A DNA stretch of 34,985 bases, taken from contig JAQUJJ010000022.1 of the NCBI GenBank assembly GCA_028681035.1, positions 1 through 34,985 of the forward strand, written 5' to 3'. Numbering within the stretch: the first letter of the stretch is position 1; each line of letters opens with the position of its first letter. The DNA comes from Candidatus Cloacimonadota bacterium. GTDB lineage: Bacteria > Cloacimonadota > Cloacimonadia > Cloacimonadales > Cloacimonadaceae. The notes under the pieces were generated by a model. The model ran no database searches. It was not told the origin of the DNA and saw only the letters and a list, made by a program, of their open reading frames with translations. Below are positions 24,174 to 33,064 of this stretch, one piece after another. The translations under genes and the position numbers were made by a program.

Positions 24174-25058
24174 TTACAATTTAATGCTATTACTTTTACT
24201 CACCAAGGCGAGATAATGCTTACGGATGATATCCAGAAAGCTTGGTTCACGGTAATCTTCAATCGTTTTGATGGCTTGTTTTCTACCATAATCATAAAAA
24301 GCAATGGATTTGTGGAAAGCAAAAGCTCGTCCATCAGGTAGAGCTGCATCTATAACAATATCAGGTTCATAGCTTATAATATCCTTCAAAGCCATAGAAG
24401 CCTGATTTTGAAAAACTGATTGCATTACAATCTCAGAACGGAAACTAAGTTTCTTCTTATGCTTATTCACCGTGCTGAACTCCACCAACTTTGCCTGGTG
24501 CTCTACCATTGGTAATACATTAACGGCAACTACTAAATCGCTAGTAAATAAACCAGTATAGCTAAGTGGTAAAGGATGCTCTATTCCGCCGTCAACAAGG
24601 ATGTAGTTATGAAAAGTGTAGGGTGCAAAGATTAAAGGTAACGATGATGATGCACGCATGGCATCTGCATATTTGCCACGGTTAAAGAGGATGGTGCTGC
24701 GGCTTTTGAGATCGTAGGCACAAGCCATATAAGGAATAACTCCATTTTCAATTAGTGCTTCCGAAGTCCATTCATTAAAAAGCTTTAGCATATAGCTGCC
24801 GTCAAATATTCCCGTAATATGCTTATCAAGATTCAATGGTGAGAATATCTTAGCATTGCTATTTCTGCCAGCTATCTCCAAAATCTCCGCGATACTCATC
24901 CCCGCTGCATATAATGCGCCTACGATTGCCCCCATACTGGTACCAAGTATAGCGTTAATCTCATAATGCTGTTCTAGAACACTCAGCACACCAATGTGCG
25001 CAAGACCCAAGGCAGAGCCTCCACCAAGAACAACTGTTGCCTTCTTCTTTTCGCTCAT
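24174..25058 (-). CDS. Patatin-like phospholipase family protein
   Basis: This 294-residue serine hydrolase of the patatin/RssA type has a glycine-rich oxyanion segment GGGSALGLAHIGVL (12-25), nucleophile elbow GTSMG with Ser41, and the catalytic-dyad aspartate in VDGGIEHPLP (Asp156). The usual Arg of the GGGxRG segment is Leu here. The Ser-Asp dyad is complete, so activity on phospholipids or acyl esters is likely. There is no signal peptide, so it is probably cytoplasmic or at the inner membrane. It is transcribed alone, divergent from the helicase gene, and followed by a repeat-rich gap. Confidence 0.88.
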   Translation of the reverse strand: MSEKKKATVVLGGGSALGLAHIGVLSVLEQHYEINAILGTSMGAIVGALYAAGMSIAEILEIAGRNSNAKIFSPLNLDKHITGIFDGSYMLKLFNEWTSEALIENGVIPYMACAYDLKSRSTILFNRGKYADAMRASSSLPLIFAPYTFHNYILVDGGIEHPLPLSYTGLFTSDLVVAVNVLPMVEHQAKLVEFSTVNKHKKKLSFRSEIVMQSVFQNQASMALKDIISYEPDIVIDAALPDGRAFAFHKSIAFYDYGRKQAIKTIEDYREPSFLDIIRKHYLALVSKSNSIKL

Positions 25059-25220
25059 GTTTGTTTAAGAACTCCCAGTTTTTTCATAACAAGACAATTA
25101 CAAGAGAGATGAAAAAAAGTCAAGCTAATTGTGCTTAGATTCAAGGCTTACATTTTATTATCTTTACAAATTCGCTATTCCTGAGAGTATGTCCCAAAAT
25201 CAAATAAAAGGAACCACTTA

Positions 25221-26942
25221 GTGTTAAAATTCACAGATATCACCCTACCCGAACCATTGCAAAGAGCCGCAGCAGCTCTTAATTATGTGTCACCCACTGA
25301 GGTGCAGGAACTTACTATCCCTTGGCTACTCGAAAATGATGGAGATTTAATTACTCTTGCCCAAACAGGAACAGGCAAAACTGCTGCTTTTGGTTTTCCC
25401 GTCTTAAGCCTTACAGATATTGAGAAACTTGCCGTGCAAACGCTAATTCTTTGCCCCACCAGAGAGCTTTGCATTCAAATAGCTAACGACTTTACAGATT
25501 ATGCCAAGTTTATGCCTCGCATCAAAATCACTGCCGTATATGGCGGCGCGCCCATCTATAAACAAAAAGATGCTTTAAAAGCCGGTGTACATATCGTTGT
25601 CGGCACTCCTGGAAGAGTTTTTGATATGATTCGCCAAGGAGTGCTTAAAATTGAGAACATCGGTATTCTGGTTTTGGATGAAGCCGATGAAATGCTAAAC
25701 ATGGGCTTTAAAGAAGATTTGTTCAATATCATGAGCCACACTCCCGCCACAAAACAGACTATGCTTTTTTCCGCTACTATGCCCGCTGAAGTGGATAAAC
25801 TCGCAAAAAGCTTTATGAAAAACCCACACCATATAGTAGCTGGAAACAAACACCAAGGTGCTGATAACATTAGCCACTTCTTCTACCGTGTACAAGCCAG
25901 AGATAAGTATTTAGCGTTAAAACGGATTGCCGATATGAGCCCCAAGATTTATGGGATAATCTTTTGCAGGACACGTAATGAGACTCAGGAAATTGCCGAT
26001 AAACTTCAACATGATGGCTATAATGCAGATGCTTTGCATGGAGATTTATCTCAGGGGCAACGAGAACTGGTGATGGGTAGATTTCGCAGTAAATATGTAC
26101 GTTTACTAGTTGCTACAGACGTGGCTGCTCGTGGTTTGGATGTGGATGATTTAACTCATATCATAAACTACCATGCTCCCACAGAACCAGATGCGTACAT
26201 ACATAGGTCTGGACGCACAGGACGTGCAGGGAAAAGTGGTATATCTATCACAATAATCCATAGCAAGGAAATAAGTGCCTTAAAGGCGATTGAAAAACGC
26301 TTGGGCAGAGATATTGTTTACGCCAAGATTCCCGGAGGCAGAGAAATATGCGAAAAACAACTGTTCAATTTCATTGATACTGTAGAAAGAGTGGAAGTGA
26401 GTACTGAACAAATAGAATCGTTCCTTCCGGCGGTGTACAAGAAACTTGGGTGGATGACTCGTGAAGAGCTTATCCAGAGGTTTGTGTCCATTGAATTTAA
26501 CCGTTTCCTTAGCTATTACAAAGATATACGAGAATTGGAAATCACCGAAGAAAGAAGTCCTCGCGGTGAGCGAAGCCCAAGAAGCAAAGCTCCTTATGGC
26601 AGCGACAAGAATAACGACGAAATTAAGAAACAATTTACATTCAAGACTTTTAGGTTGAACTTGGGCTATAATGTGGACATGAATAAACGCGAGCTTATGA
26701 GGTATATAAATAAACTCAATGTATCTCGCGGCATAGAAATCGGGCAGATTAATATCTACGATACCTACAGCTTGATTGATCTGGATGCAGAGTATGAAGC
26801 AAAACTGTTAAAAGCTTTTAACAGTAATAAATACAAAGGCATTCAAGTGGAAGCAAGCGTTAGTAGCCCTAAGAGTAAACCCGGTGGCAAACCAAGCAGC
26901 AGACCAGGTGGTAAACCAAGCAGCAGACCCAGAAGAAAGTAG
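25221..26942 (+). CDS. DEAD-box RNA helicase with DbpA-type RNA-binding domain
   Basis: This 573-residue ATP-dependent RNA helicase probably acts in ribosome assembly or RNA turnover. Motifs seen: Q-motif region (SPTEVQE), AQTGTGKT (47-54), PTRELCIQ, GTPGR, DEAD (153-156), SAT (184-186), ARGLD and HRSGRTGRAG (328-337). After a basic linker the DbpA RNA-binding fold follows (FRLNLGYNVDMNKRELMRYI, to about residue 545), and then a short basic tail built of two 8-residue PGGKPSSR units. DbpA, CsdA and DeaD share this layout, so no symbol is given. The start is GTG at 25221 with AAGGA 8 nt upstream. It lies 162 bp from the divergent patatin-like gene and 79 bp upstream of tRNA-Phe. Confidence 0.93.
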   Translation: MLKFTDITLPEPLQRAAAALNYVSPTEVQELTIPWLLENDGDLITLAQTGTGKTAAFGFPVLSLTDIEKLAVQTLILCPTRELCIQIANDFTDYAKFMPRIKITAVYGGAPIYKQKDALKAGVHIVVGTPGRVFDMIRQGVLKIENIGILVLDEADEMLNMGFKEDLFNIMSHTPATKQTMLFSATMPAEVDKLAKSFMKNPHHIVAGNKHQGADNISHFFYRVQARDKYLALKRIADMSPKIYGIIFCRTRNETQEIADKLQHDGYNADALHGDLSQGQRELVMGRFRSKYVRLLVATDVAARGLDVDDLTHIINYHAPTEPDAYIHRSGRTGRAGKSGISITIIHSKEISALKAIEKRLGRDIVYAKIPGGREICEKQLFNFIDTVERVEVSTEQIESFLPAVYKKLGWMTREELIQRFVSIEFNRFLSYYKDIRELEITEERSPRGERSPRSKAPYGSDKNNDEIKKQFTFKTFRLNLGYNVDMNKRELMRYINKLNVSRGIEIGQINIYDTYSLIDLDAEYEAKLLKAFNSNKYKGIQVEASVSSPKSKPGGKPSSRPGGKPSSRPRRK

Positions 26943-27021
26943 CATATTGGGATGAAATATTCCCATAATGTTAGTTTCAGCTTGACAAAATATAGTGTTT
27001 CAAAGTCCATGCGTTGGTCAC

Positions 27022-27097
27022 GGCGAGATAGCTCAGCCGGTAGAGCAGAGGCCTGAAAAGCCTTGTGTCCCCAGTTCGATTCTGGGCCTCGCCACCA
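27022..27097 (+). tRNA. tRNA-Phe (anticodon GAA)
   Basis: Acceptor GGCGAGA pairs with CCTCGCC except for an A7:C66 mismatch. The anticodon loop CTGAAAA gives GAA, the T-arm is CCCAG-TTCGATT-CTGGG, the discriminator is A and CCA is encoded. Length is 76 nt. A TTGACA at 26982-26987 could be its -35 box, but the -10 position is poor. Confidence 0.97.
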
Positions 27098-27106
27098 GCC
27101 TATTGA

Positions 27107-27133
27107 AGGGCATCCTTATGGATGTCCTTTTTT
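27107..27133 (+). terminator. Rho-independent terminator after tRNA-Phe
   Basis: AGGGCATCC-TTAT-GGATGTCCT forms a 9-bp stem with one G-T pair, followed by a run of T residues, 9 nt past the tRNA 3' end. Confidence 0.88.
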
Positions 27134-27296
27134 AGTTTAAGTGTAGAAATTCCTCAACAAAGTGCATGAAGATATTCTAAAAATGCGCAAAATCTCCTTT
27201 ACAAACTAAGCTTATCGGATAGTTTGACGCTATACAGAGTTATTACACTCTTGGTTCTTACAAAGTGACTAATTAGCAAAGGTAAGGAATAAATAA

Positions 27297-27665
27297 ATGA
27301 CGAAGATATTGGTTATTGAAGACGACAGCAGCTTTCGCAACGTATTGGTACAAATGCTTTCCAGAGCGGGATATGATGTCCGCCAAGCTGGAGATGGAAA
27401 TCAAGCTGTGGAAGTATGTACGGAGTTTCTACCGGATTTGGTGCTCACTGATATTATCATGCCAGATAAAGAGGGGTTGGAAACCATTCAGGATTTACTT
27501 ACTTTAAGTCCCAATCTCAAAATCATTGCCATGAGTGGGGGTGGGAAGTTTGGTCCAGATAGTTACTTACCTCTTGCTCAGAAACTGGGAGCTAAAGCTA
27601 CCTTGCAAAAACCTTTCATGCGAGAAGAACTGATATCTACTATTCAGGATGTGCTAAACGCTTAG
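27297..27665 (+). CDS. Stand-alone response regulator receiver domain (CheY-like)
   Basis: This 122-residue receiver-only protein has the acidic pair Asp9/Asp10 (VIEDDSSF), phospho-acceptor Asp52 in LVLTDIIMPD, Ser80 in the Thr/Ser switch position and Lys105 in LQKPF. There is no output domain and no neighbouring histidine kinase, so its partner is unknown. It acts in the cytoplasm. A weak AAGG site precedes the ATG. Its 3' end overlaps the convergent glycosyltransferase gene by 4 bp, so antisense interference between the two transcripts is possible. Confidence 0.9.
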   Translation: MTKILVIEDDSSFRNVLVQMLSRAGYDVRQAGDGNQAVEVCTEFLPDLVLTDIIMPDKEGLETIQDLLTLSPNLKIIAMSGGGKFGPDSYLPLAQKLGAKATLQKPFMREELISTIQDVLNA

Positions 27666-28828
27666 CTGAGTATTTTTTTATACACTTGCTCGATCTGCGT
27701 ACAAACGGAATCATGGCTGTAATTAGTGATACAATTATTTCGGATAAAGTCAGTCCTATAGTTTAAGTAGCGTCCATACATCTTTACTATTCCCTCGGCT
27801 ATTGCTTGAGGGTTTCCTACAGCTACTAACAGTCCACTTAAATCATTTACAATATCCCTTGGACCTCCACAATCTGTCGCTACAACAGGCTTGCCACAAG
27901 CCATTGATTCGATAAGCACTATACTGAAACTCTCAATTCGGCTTGGCATTACAAAACAATCGCAATTCTGGTATTGATATAATGCCTCGTTTTGGTTTAT
28001 CTGCCCCAAAAGCCTTATATGGGTGCTTAGATTGTGCATCTTAATATATCGTGTCAGTTTGTGTTTTAAATAACCAGCTCCACCCCAGAAGAGGTTAAAA
28101 TCCAGCCCCTTATCTCGCAATATCTTCACCGCTTCTATCAAATCCCAAGCTCCCTTGGAATCTATTAATGAAGATAACGCAAACAGTCTGAATTGCTTGT
28201 TTACAAGTGGCTGTTTAGACGGTTGGTAGAAAGCTGTATCAACCATATTTGGGATGACTTCAGCATGAATGCCAGCTTTAGACAGTATTTCTTGTTGAAG
28301 AAAAGAGCTTACTGCCAGTATCTTGTTTGCTGCCTTCAGTGGCGTGCTTATCAGCGGAGACACACCATACCTACTTATGAATTCAGGAAAGGGGAAAGGT
28401 CCGCTGTGTTCGGTAATAATATAGGGTATCCCCAGTTTTAGGCTTAGTTTATAGGCTACATATCCAGCAGGAAAAGTAACATGAGCATGGATTATATCTG
28501 GCTTTTCGGGGAGTACTATTTTATCAATCAAAGCATCGATATTGCCTTTGTTGATATAGCTTGTCCAGCTAAGGTGGGGAATACGCAATTCTAGTAAATT
28601 AGCACTAAGCTGTCTGCAATCCGAACCTGCTTTGGCATAATGACTAAGTTTCCGCAGGCATTGCATGGGATGACGCAGCGCAAGCTGGTATTCATTCTGT
28701 CCCCAGTTTAATAGGGTTATATCTGCCACTTGATGCTTAGCTAAAGCCTCAGCCTGTTCTATAAAGAACCTGCCTGCGTGAGGCAGCCCTGGATATGGAT
28801 ACCATGAAGGGATAAGTAGAACCTTCAT
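27662..28828 (-). CDS. GT4 family glycosyltransferase
   Basis: This 388-residue GT-B fold enzyme has the N-terminal WYPYPGLPHAGRFF acceptor-side segment, IIHAHVTFPAGYVAYKL, and a C-terminal donor-binding region with CDCFVMPSRIESFSIVLIESMACGKPVVA, the E-x7-E motif of retaining GT4 enzymes. It probably adds a sugar to an exopolysaccharide or O-antigen-type chain at the cytoplasmic face of the membrane. It overlaps the upstream glycosyltransferase by ATGA and is last in the operon. Confidence 0.9.
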   Translation of the reverse strand: MKVLLIPSWYPYPGLPHAGRFFIEQAEALAKHQVADITLLNWGQNEYQLALRHPMQCLRKLSHYAKAGSDCRQLSANLLELRIPHLSWTSYINKGNIDALIDKIVLPEKPDIIHAHVTFPAGYVAYKLSLKLGIPYIITEHSGPFPFPEFISRYGVSPLISTPLKAANKILAVSSFLQQEILSKAGIHAEVIPNMVDTAFYQPSKQPLVNKQFRLFALSSLIDSKGAWDLIEAVKILRDKGLDFNLFWGGAGYLKHKLTRYIKMHNLSTHIRLLGQINQNEALYQYQNCDCFVMPSRIESFSIVLIESMACGKPVVATDCGGPRDIVNDLSGLLVAVGNPQAIAEGIVKMYGRYLNYRTDFIRNNCITNYSHDSVCTQIEQVYKKILS

Positions 28829-30108
28829 TTTGCACCCTCAACAGCGGAATCAAGCACCTGTGCAAGCTTAGCGGTTAATGCCCTGCGTTCGAAACTACTG
28901 ATGTACTCTGTATCGGGCAGTACATGCAATTCTCCCGCTTTCCATTTATCGTAGAGCAGTAATAGAGTGTATTTAATCGCTGCCAGAGAAGATGAATCGG
29001 CAATAAAGCTTGTTCCGCTTTGCTGCAGAATCTCTGCGCCGATACTCTTCAAACCAACAACTGCCCATATAGGTCTTTCGCTGCGCATGTATTCATAAAG
29101 CTTGGAGTGACTTTCGGCATCCGAGCCTTTCCCAACAGGTGAGAGTAGCAGTAGGGCATCAGCACTACAGATTCGGTTTATGCTTTGGGGGTGTGCTAAA
29201 TAGCCATGGATATTTACCATGCTAGTTATAGTAGGATTACCAGCATAACTGCCTAACACAAAACTGGGCGTATTCGCTCCATAAATATCAAAACAAAGCT
29301 TATCCGCGGATAGATTTCCGCTTTCTACAAGTTCAGTTGTTGCCTGCCAAATACAGTCTGGCTGAAAACGTCCATACAACGAACCGGTAAAGACAATGTG
29401 CATTTTATCTCTAGGTACATATACAAGTGCATCTGTAAAATCTGTCTCATCATAGCCATTAGTGATACTGCTTAGCTTTGTGCGGTTTAGAAAGGGATAG
29501 GCTTGCAATGCCTTTTCAACCATAGTATCGTTTACGTAAACTACCTGCTTTGCTTGCATTAAGATGTTCTTTTCCCAAGAGCTTGTCTTGTACATTATCC
29601 TTTTAGAGGGTGGGTTATCTGCCACACCTACGCCTAATGTCCATAAATCACGGAAATCCACACAATAGTCAATTCCATACTTCTTTTTTATGTATTCTCC
29701 CAAAAACAAAACGGAATACGGCGGAGCGGTGATAAATACCATATCTATTTTGTGTTCACGCAATACCTGGTTTAACTTACGTTTAGCGAAGGGGAGCCAG
29801 AGGATATCGGCATCAGGGATAAAGCAATAACGGTTAATCCAATCCACCACCTTATGCAATCTTAAGCCCCAGAGAAGCTTGTACATCCAGCGGACGTCTG
29901 GCATAAAGGTCTTATATCGGGCTTGTTTAGGGTTTACCTCTGTTAATAAACTATAATCCTTAGGTTGTTTTAAGAAGCGGTGATTGGCTACTAGCATAAT
30001 AGGTTCCCAGCCAAACTCAGGAAGGTACTTGGCAAACTTCAAGCTGCGTTGTACTCCGGAGCCACCAACCGGTGGAAAAAGGTAGGATATGTATAGCAGT
30101 TTCTTCAT
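28825..30108 (-). CDS. GT4-like glycosyltransferase
   Basis: This 427-residue enzyme has an N-terminal YLFPPVGGSGVQRSLKFAKY segment, the usual glycine-rich start of GT4 proteins, and a C-terminal half with HIVFTGSLYGRF, then ADALLLLSPVGKGSDAESHSKLYEYMRSERPIWAV in place of the classic E-x7-E region. LYEYM supplies the conserved Glu. Similar proteins occur in polysaccharide gene clusters of many FCB bacteria. Substrate unknown. It overlaps the flippase upstream and the second glycosyltransferase downstream by ATGA. Confidence 0.87.
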   Translation of the reverse strand: MKKLLYISYLFPPVGGSGVQRSLKFAKYLPEFGWEPIMLVANHRFLKQPKDYSLLTEVNPKQARYKTFMPDVRWMYKLLWGLRLHKVVDWINRYCFIPDADILWLPFAKRKLNQVLREHKIDMVFITAPPYSVLFLGEYIKKKYGIDYCVDFRDLWTLGVGVADNPPSKRIMYKTSSWEKNILMQAKQVVYVNDTMVEKALQAYPFLNRTKLSSITNGYDETDFTDALVYVPRDKMHIVFTGSLYGRFQPDCIWQATTELVESGNLSADKLCFDIYGANTPSFVLGSYAGNPTITSMVNIHGYLAHPQSINRICSADALLLLSPVGKGSDAESHSKLYEYMRSERPIWAVVGLKSIGAEILQQSGTSFIADSSSLAAIKYTLLLLYDKWKAGELHVLPDTEYISSFERRALTAKLAQVLDSAVEGAK

Positions 30109-31568
30109 CGTTTCACCTTTGCCAGTGCATCTATAACAATGCTCCGCATCAGCTCTACATCGCAGCTAAGAATGGCACCAATCAATCTTCCAGCCACCAC
30201 ATAAAGTATCGTGAATAATATCCCGCCAATCATCATGTTAACAAACGGGATATCGGTTATATGCAGCAAGGGCAGGCATATCAGAGCTGCAACAAGGGTA
30301 GATATTGCCGTCCTAAACACTTTACCCAATGGGAAGTAATCCCGTAATCGCAGCCCCAGAAACGTCTTCATCATCACTAGGTATAAACCAACGGATAACC
30401 ATGTAACCAACACCGTTGCATAGGCTGCACCCTTCATGCCCATAGCTTTAATCAAGATGAAGTTCATAACTATATTCATGGAAAGCATAAACAAAGCATT
30501 CAGCATTATCACCTTGGTTTTACCATAGGCTTGGAAGATTATTCCATAAGTGGCAATACGCAAAGGGAGGATAAGTAAGTATATTTTAAAGTAGAGGGCT
30601 GCTTCAGCATAAATGCTCCCGTAGAGGAAAACTATAATCGGCTCAGCAAACATATAAAACAAAGCAGCAAGAGGAAATACGATAAGTGCGTTTTTACGTA
30701 CTGCACCGCTATACAGCTCTCCCATCAGCTTGGGATCGCCCGAACTAAGGTGGGGGAGCAAGATGGAATTTACCGAATTAGCCAGAATCCCTATGAGGGG
30801 AAGCTCCATAGCACCAATTGAGAATACGGCAAACTGCTCTGGCCCAAAGAAGCCGGAAATCATAAACTTATCAAGCTGCACACCCAGAATCCCGATTATG
30901 GAAGAAATGCCCAAGGGGATAGAATACTCAAGCTGTCCCCTAAAACCTTCAAACAGGCTGGATGAAACAGGGCTGTTAAATTGCCACAACTTAATGCGTG
31001 CATACAGCCATTGCAGAAATGCGGAAACAATTACTGCCCAAACGATAAGTTCCAGATTTTTGGTAAAATACGCCACACCCAAGATCAGCACGAAGTCCGT
31101 AAGCACTGCAAAGAGAGTAAACTTAGCTGCTTGCAAGGGGCGTTTCAAGCCTAGCATGATGCTACTGAACAACTGCGTGATAAAGATAAACAGTGGGTAG
31201 ATAGCGTAAATAAGCAAAAGAGATTCCAAGCTGGGGTTGTTAAACTTAACAGCGATGAACCCTTTCAAAGCAAAGATAGCAACTGCGAATACCAGAGCAA
31301 GTAGCGAAACTATATTCAGGGTGCGGCTGATAATCTTCTTCTGATCTTCGGCAGTTTGGCTTTTGGGCAGAAAGTATAGCAAACTCTGCGGTATTCCTAG
31401 CAGTAAAAGTGTGGAGAAGGTGCTATAAATAAGGAATAACTGACGGTAGCTACCCAATTCGGCGGGGGTAATCAAGCGCGCCAGCGCAATGCCCACGATG
31501 CTTTTTACAAAGAAACGAAAGAACTCTGTTGCAGAAAGCATTCCCGCTTGTTTGGAGAGGGCACTCAT
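30105..31568 (-). CDS. Oligosaccharide flippase (Wzx/MATE-like polysaccharide exporter)
   Basis: This 487-residue integral membrane protein has about 12-14 hydrophobic helices. The N-terminus ALSKQAGMLSATEFFRFFVK, followed by LITPAELGSYRQLF, is the usual start of polysaccharide-synthesis flippases. It likely moves a lipid-linked oligosaccharide across the inner membrane. With two glycosyltransferases downstream and a glycosidase upstream it defines a small surface polysaccharide module, although no Wzy polymerase is visible in the window. ATGA overlaps on both sides indicate one transcript. Confidence 0.9.
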   Translation of the reverse strand: MSALSKQAGMLSATEFFRFFVKSIVGIALARLITPAELGSYRQLFLIYSTFSTLLLLGIPQSLLYFLPKSQTAEDQKKIISRTLNIVSLLALVFAVAIFALKGFIAVKFNNPSLESLLLIYAIYPLFIFITQLFSSIMLGLKRPLQAAKFTLFAVLTDFVLILGVAYFTKNLELIVWAVIVSAFLQWLYARIKLWQFNSPVSSSLFEGFRGQLEYSIPLGISSIIGILGVQLDKFMISGFFGPEQFAVFSIGAMELPLIGILANSVNSILLPHLSSGDPKLMGELYSGAVRKNALIVFPLAALFYMFAEPIIVFLYGSIYAEAALYFKIYLLILPLRIATYGIIFQAYGKTKVIMLNALFMLSMNIVMNFILIKAMGMKGAAYATVLVTWLSVGLYLVMMKTFLGLRLRDYFPLGKVFRTAISTLVAALICLPLLHITDIPFVNMMIGGILFTILYVVAGRLIGAILSCDVELMRSIVIDALAKVKR

Positions 31569-33064
31569 GGCTTTGCTAATCCTTCAATTGTAATAGGGGA
31601 AGTATAGCTATCCTCTGTATCCTCTCTGAATAAGCGCACGTTATAGCTGCCTGGCTCTATCAAATGTACTTCCGCAAGGTCTGCCCTGCTATTCAGCGAG
31701 CCATTCCAATAATCCCGATTCTGACCTTCCAGATAATAGCGGTAGCGGTAATAGAGCAGCTCATCATTGCTTATTTCCCAACGCCAACGCCCTTCACTGG
31801 GGACATCGATATCAATAATATATTCATCAGCTTCGCTGTGGACAGAAAACACAGCAGACTTAGGTGAATAAGTTGTTTGTGCGCCTTGCAGCTCACTTAT
31901 CCAGCTATCTGGCATATCAATAAGCTCTGTAGTTTTGAGGGGTATAACTTGTAAAATCTTGTACGGATAGCTCAGTTTAGTTAGTTGTTTCCAGGCAGAT
32001 CCCACTTTTAAGCCGGGATAGCTAAATAAGGCAATGCCGCCAAAGCCTTGTTGACGTGCGTAGCTGATTCTACTGGCGATATCGCTAACGTTATATGCTG
32101 CACCGCCACTGATAGCTAAGCTTCTACCGCCTTCGTCCCAAGCTCGTAAACCCATGATGATTTTATCATCTTTGCCAACTAACTTCATACGTTCCAATTG
32201 CTGCTTGTAAGTATTAAACTTCACACTGTAAGCCATGGGATAAATCCTATCCACAAAGCCCTGTTGCAGCCACGATGTCCAATCCTGCGCATATGCTACA
32301 TTGGCATCAGCGATATCTGCAAACACGGCTGCGCTTAAGATAAGATAGGGATTGATACTTTTAACCTGGGCGTTTACCCGCTGCACAAAGGTGCTAACCT
32401 GCATAATACGCCATTCATTGTAAGTGATATCGCCATTTTGCCGGCAATATTCCAGATAACGCATAACAGAGACTGGATGGTAGCCTAAATGAATGTCTGG
32501 ATAGCGGATATAATCCAAATGCAATCCATCCAACTCCGGATAGCCTGCCACAAGGTTGCTTAAAACACCAATCAGATAATCTTGAACTTCCGGCACTCCT
32601 GGATCTATGAAATACCCAAACTGGCTATTTCCATTATGAGTGTTTCCATTTTCATTACGGGTAAGCCAATCACGATGCTCTGTATAGATGTAGTTTTTGG
32701 CAACAAGACTTGGCTCCAGCGGCGTGGCATTGAACACAATCACCCAAGCATGTACCAGCAACTTTTCTGCATGAGCTTTGCTAATTATGTAGCTTAGCGG
32801 GTCAAAACCATTGTTAGGGAGGATATAGCTGCGGGGTTCGGGATTCGGAAACAAGGCGGCAGCAATGGAAGTATCATACAGTGCATCCGAACGATAGCGT
32901 ACTTCCACCATGATTTCGTTTAGATTGCTTTCCACTGCTGTTTGAATCATGGTATCTATGCTTTCCGGGGAGGTGATATCCCAGGGCAGAACCCATACCG
33001 AACGCACCTCGCTATATGATGCTATAGATACAATTAACAGCAGCAATGTAAGGTAATACTTCAA
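31565..33064 (-). CDS. GHL10-type (glycosyl hydrolase-like 10) secreted protein
   Basis: This 499-residue protein has a signal peptide (LLLLIVSIASYS), then the GHL10/DUF187 TIM-barrel: VRSVWVLPWDITSPESID, IMVEVRYRSDALY, LLVHAWVIVFN, LDGLHLDYIRYPD and IYPMAYSV. A C-terminal beta domain of about 120 residues follows. The Asp in DYIRYP is a candidate catalytic residue. Relatives act on or bind cell-surface glycans; activity is rarely proven. The start is a TTG that overlaps the xseA stop codon (TTGA), as if a standard ATGA junction had mutated. Placement next to the flippase suggests trimming of the exported polysaccharide, which is inference. Confidence 0.85.
   Translation of the reverse strand: MKYYLTLLLLIVSIASYSEVRSVWVLPWDITSPESIDTMIQTAVESNLNEIMVEVRYRSDALYDTSIAAALFPNPEPRSYILPNNGFDPLSYIISKAHAEKLLVHAWVIVFNATPLEPSLVAKNYIYTEHRDWLTRNENGNTHNGNSQFGYFIDPGVPEVQDYLIGVLSNLVAGYPELDGLHLDYIRYPDIHLGYHPVSVMRYLEYCRQNGDITYNEWRIMQVSTFVQRVNAQVKSINPYLILSAAVFADIADANVAYAQDWTSWLQQGFVDRIYPMAYSVKFNTYKQQLERMKLVGKDDKIIMGLRAWDEGGRSLAISGGAAYNVSDIASRISYARQQGFGGIALFSYPGLKVGSAWKQLTKLSYPYKILQVIPLKTTELIDMPDSWISELQGAQTTYSPKSAVFSVHSEADEYIIDIDVPSEGRWRWEISNDELLYYRYRYYLEGQNRDYWNGSLNSRADLAEVHLIEPGSYNVRLFREDTEDSYTSPITIEGLAKP

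Noticed and set aside
26982..27010. Promoter of tRNA-Phe
   Set aside because: TTGACA is a perfect -35, but the 6 bases after a 17-bp spacer (GTCCAT) are a poor -10, so it is mentioned only in the tRNA entry.
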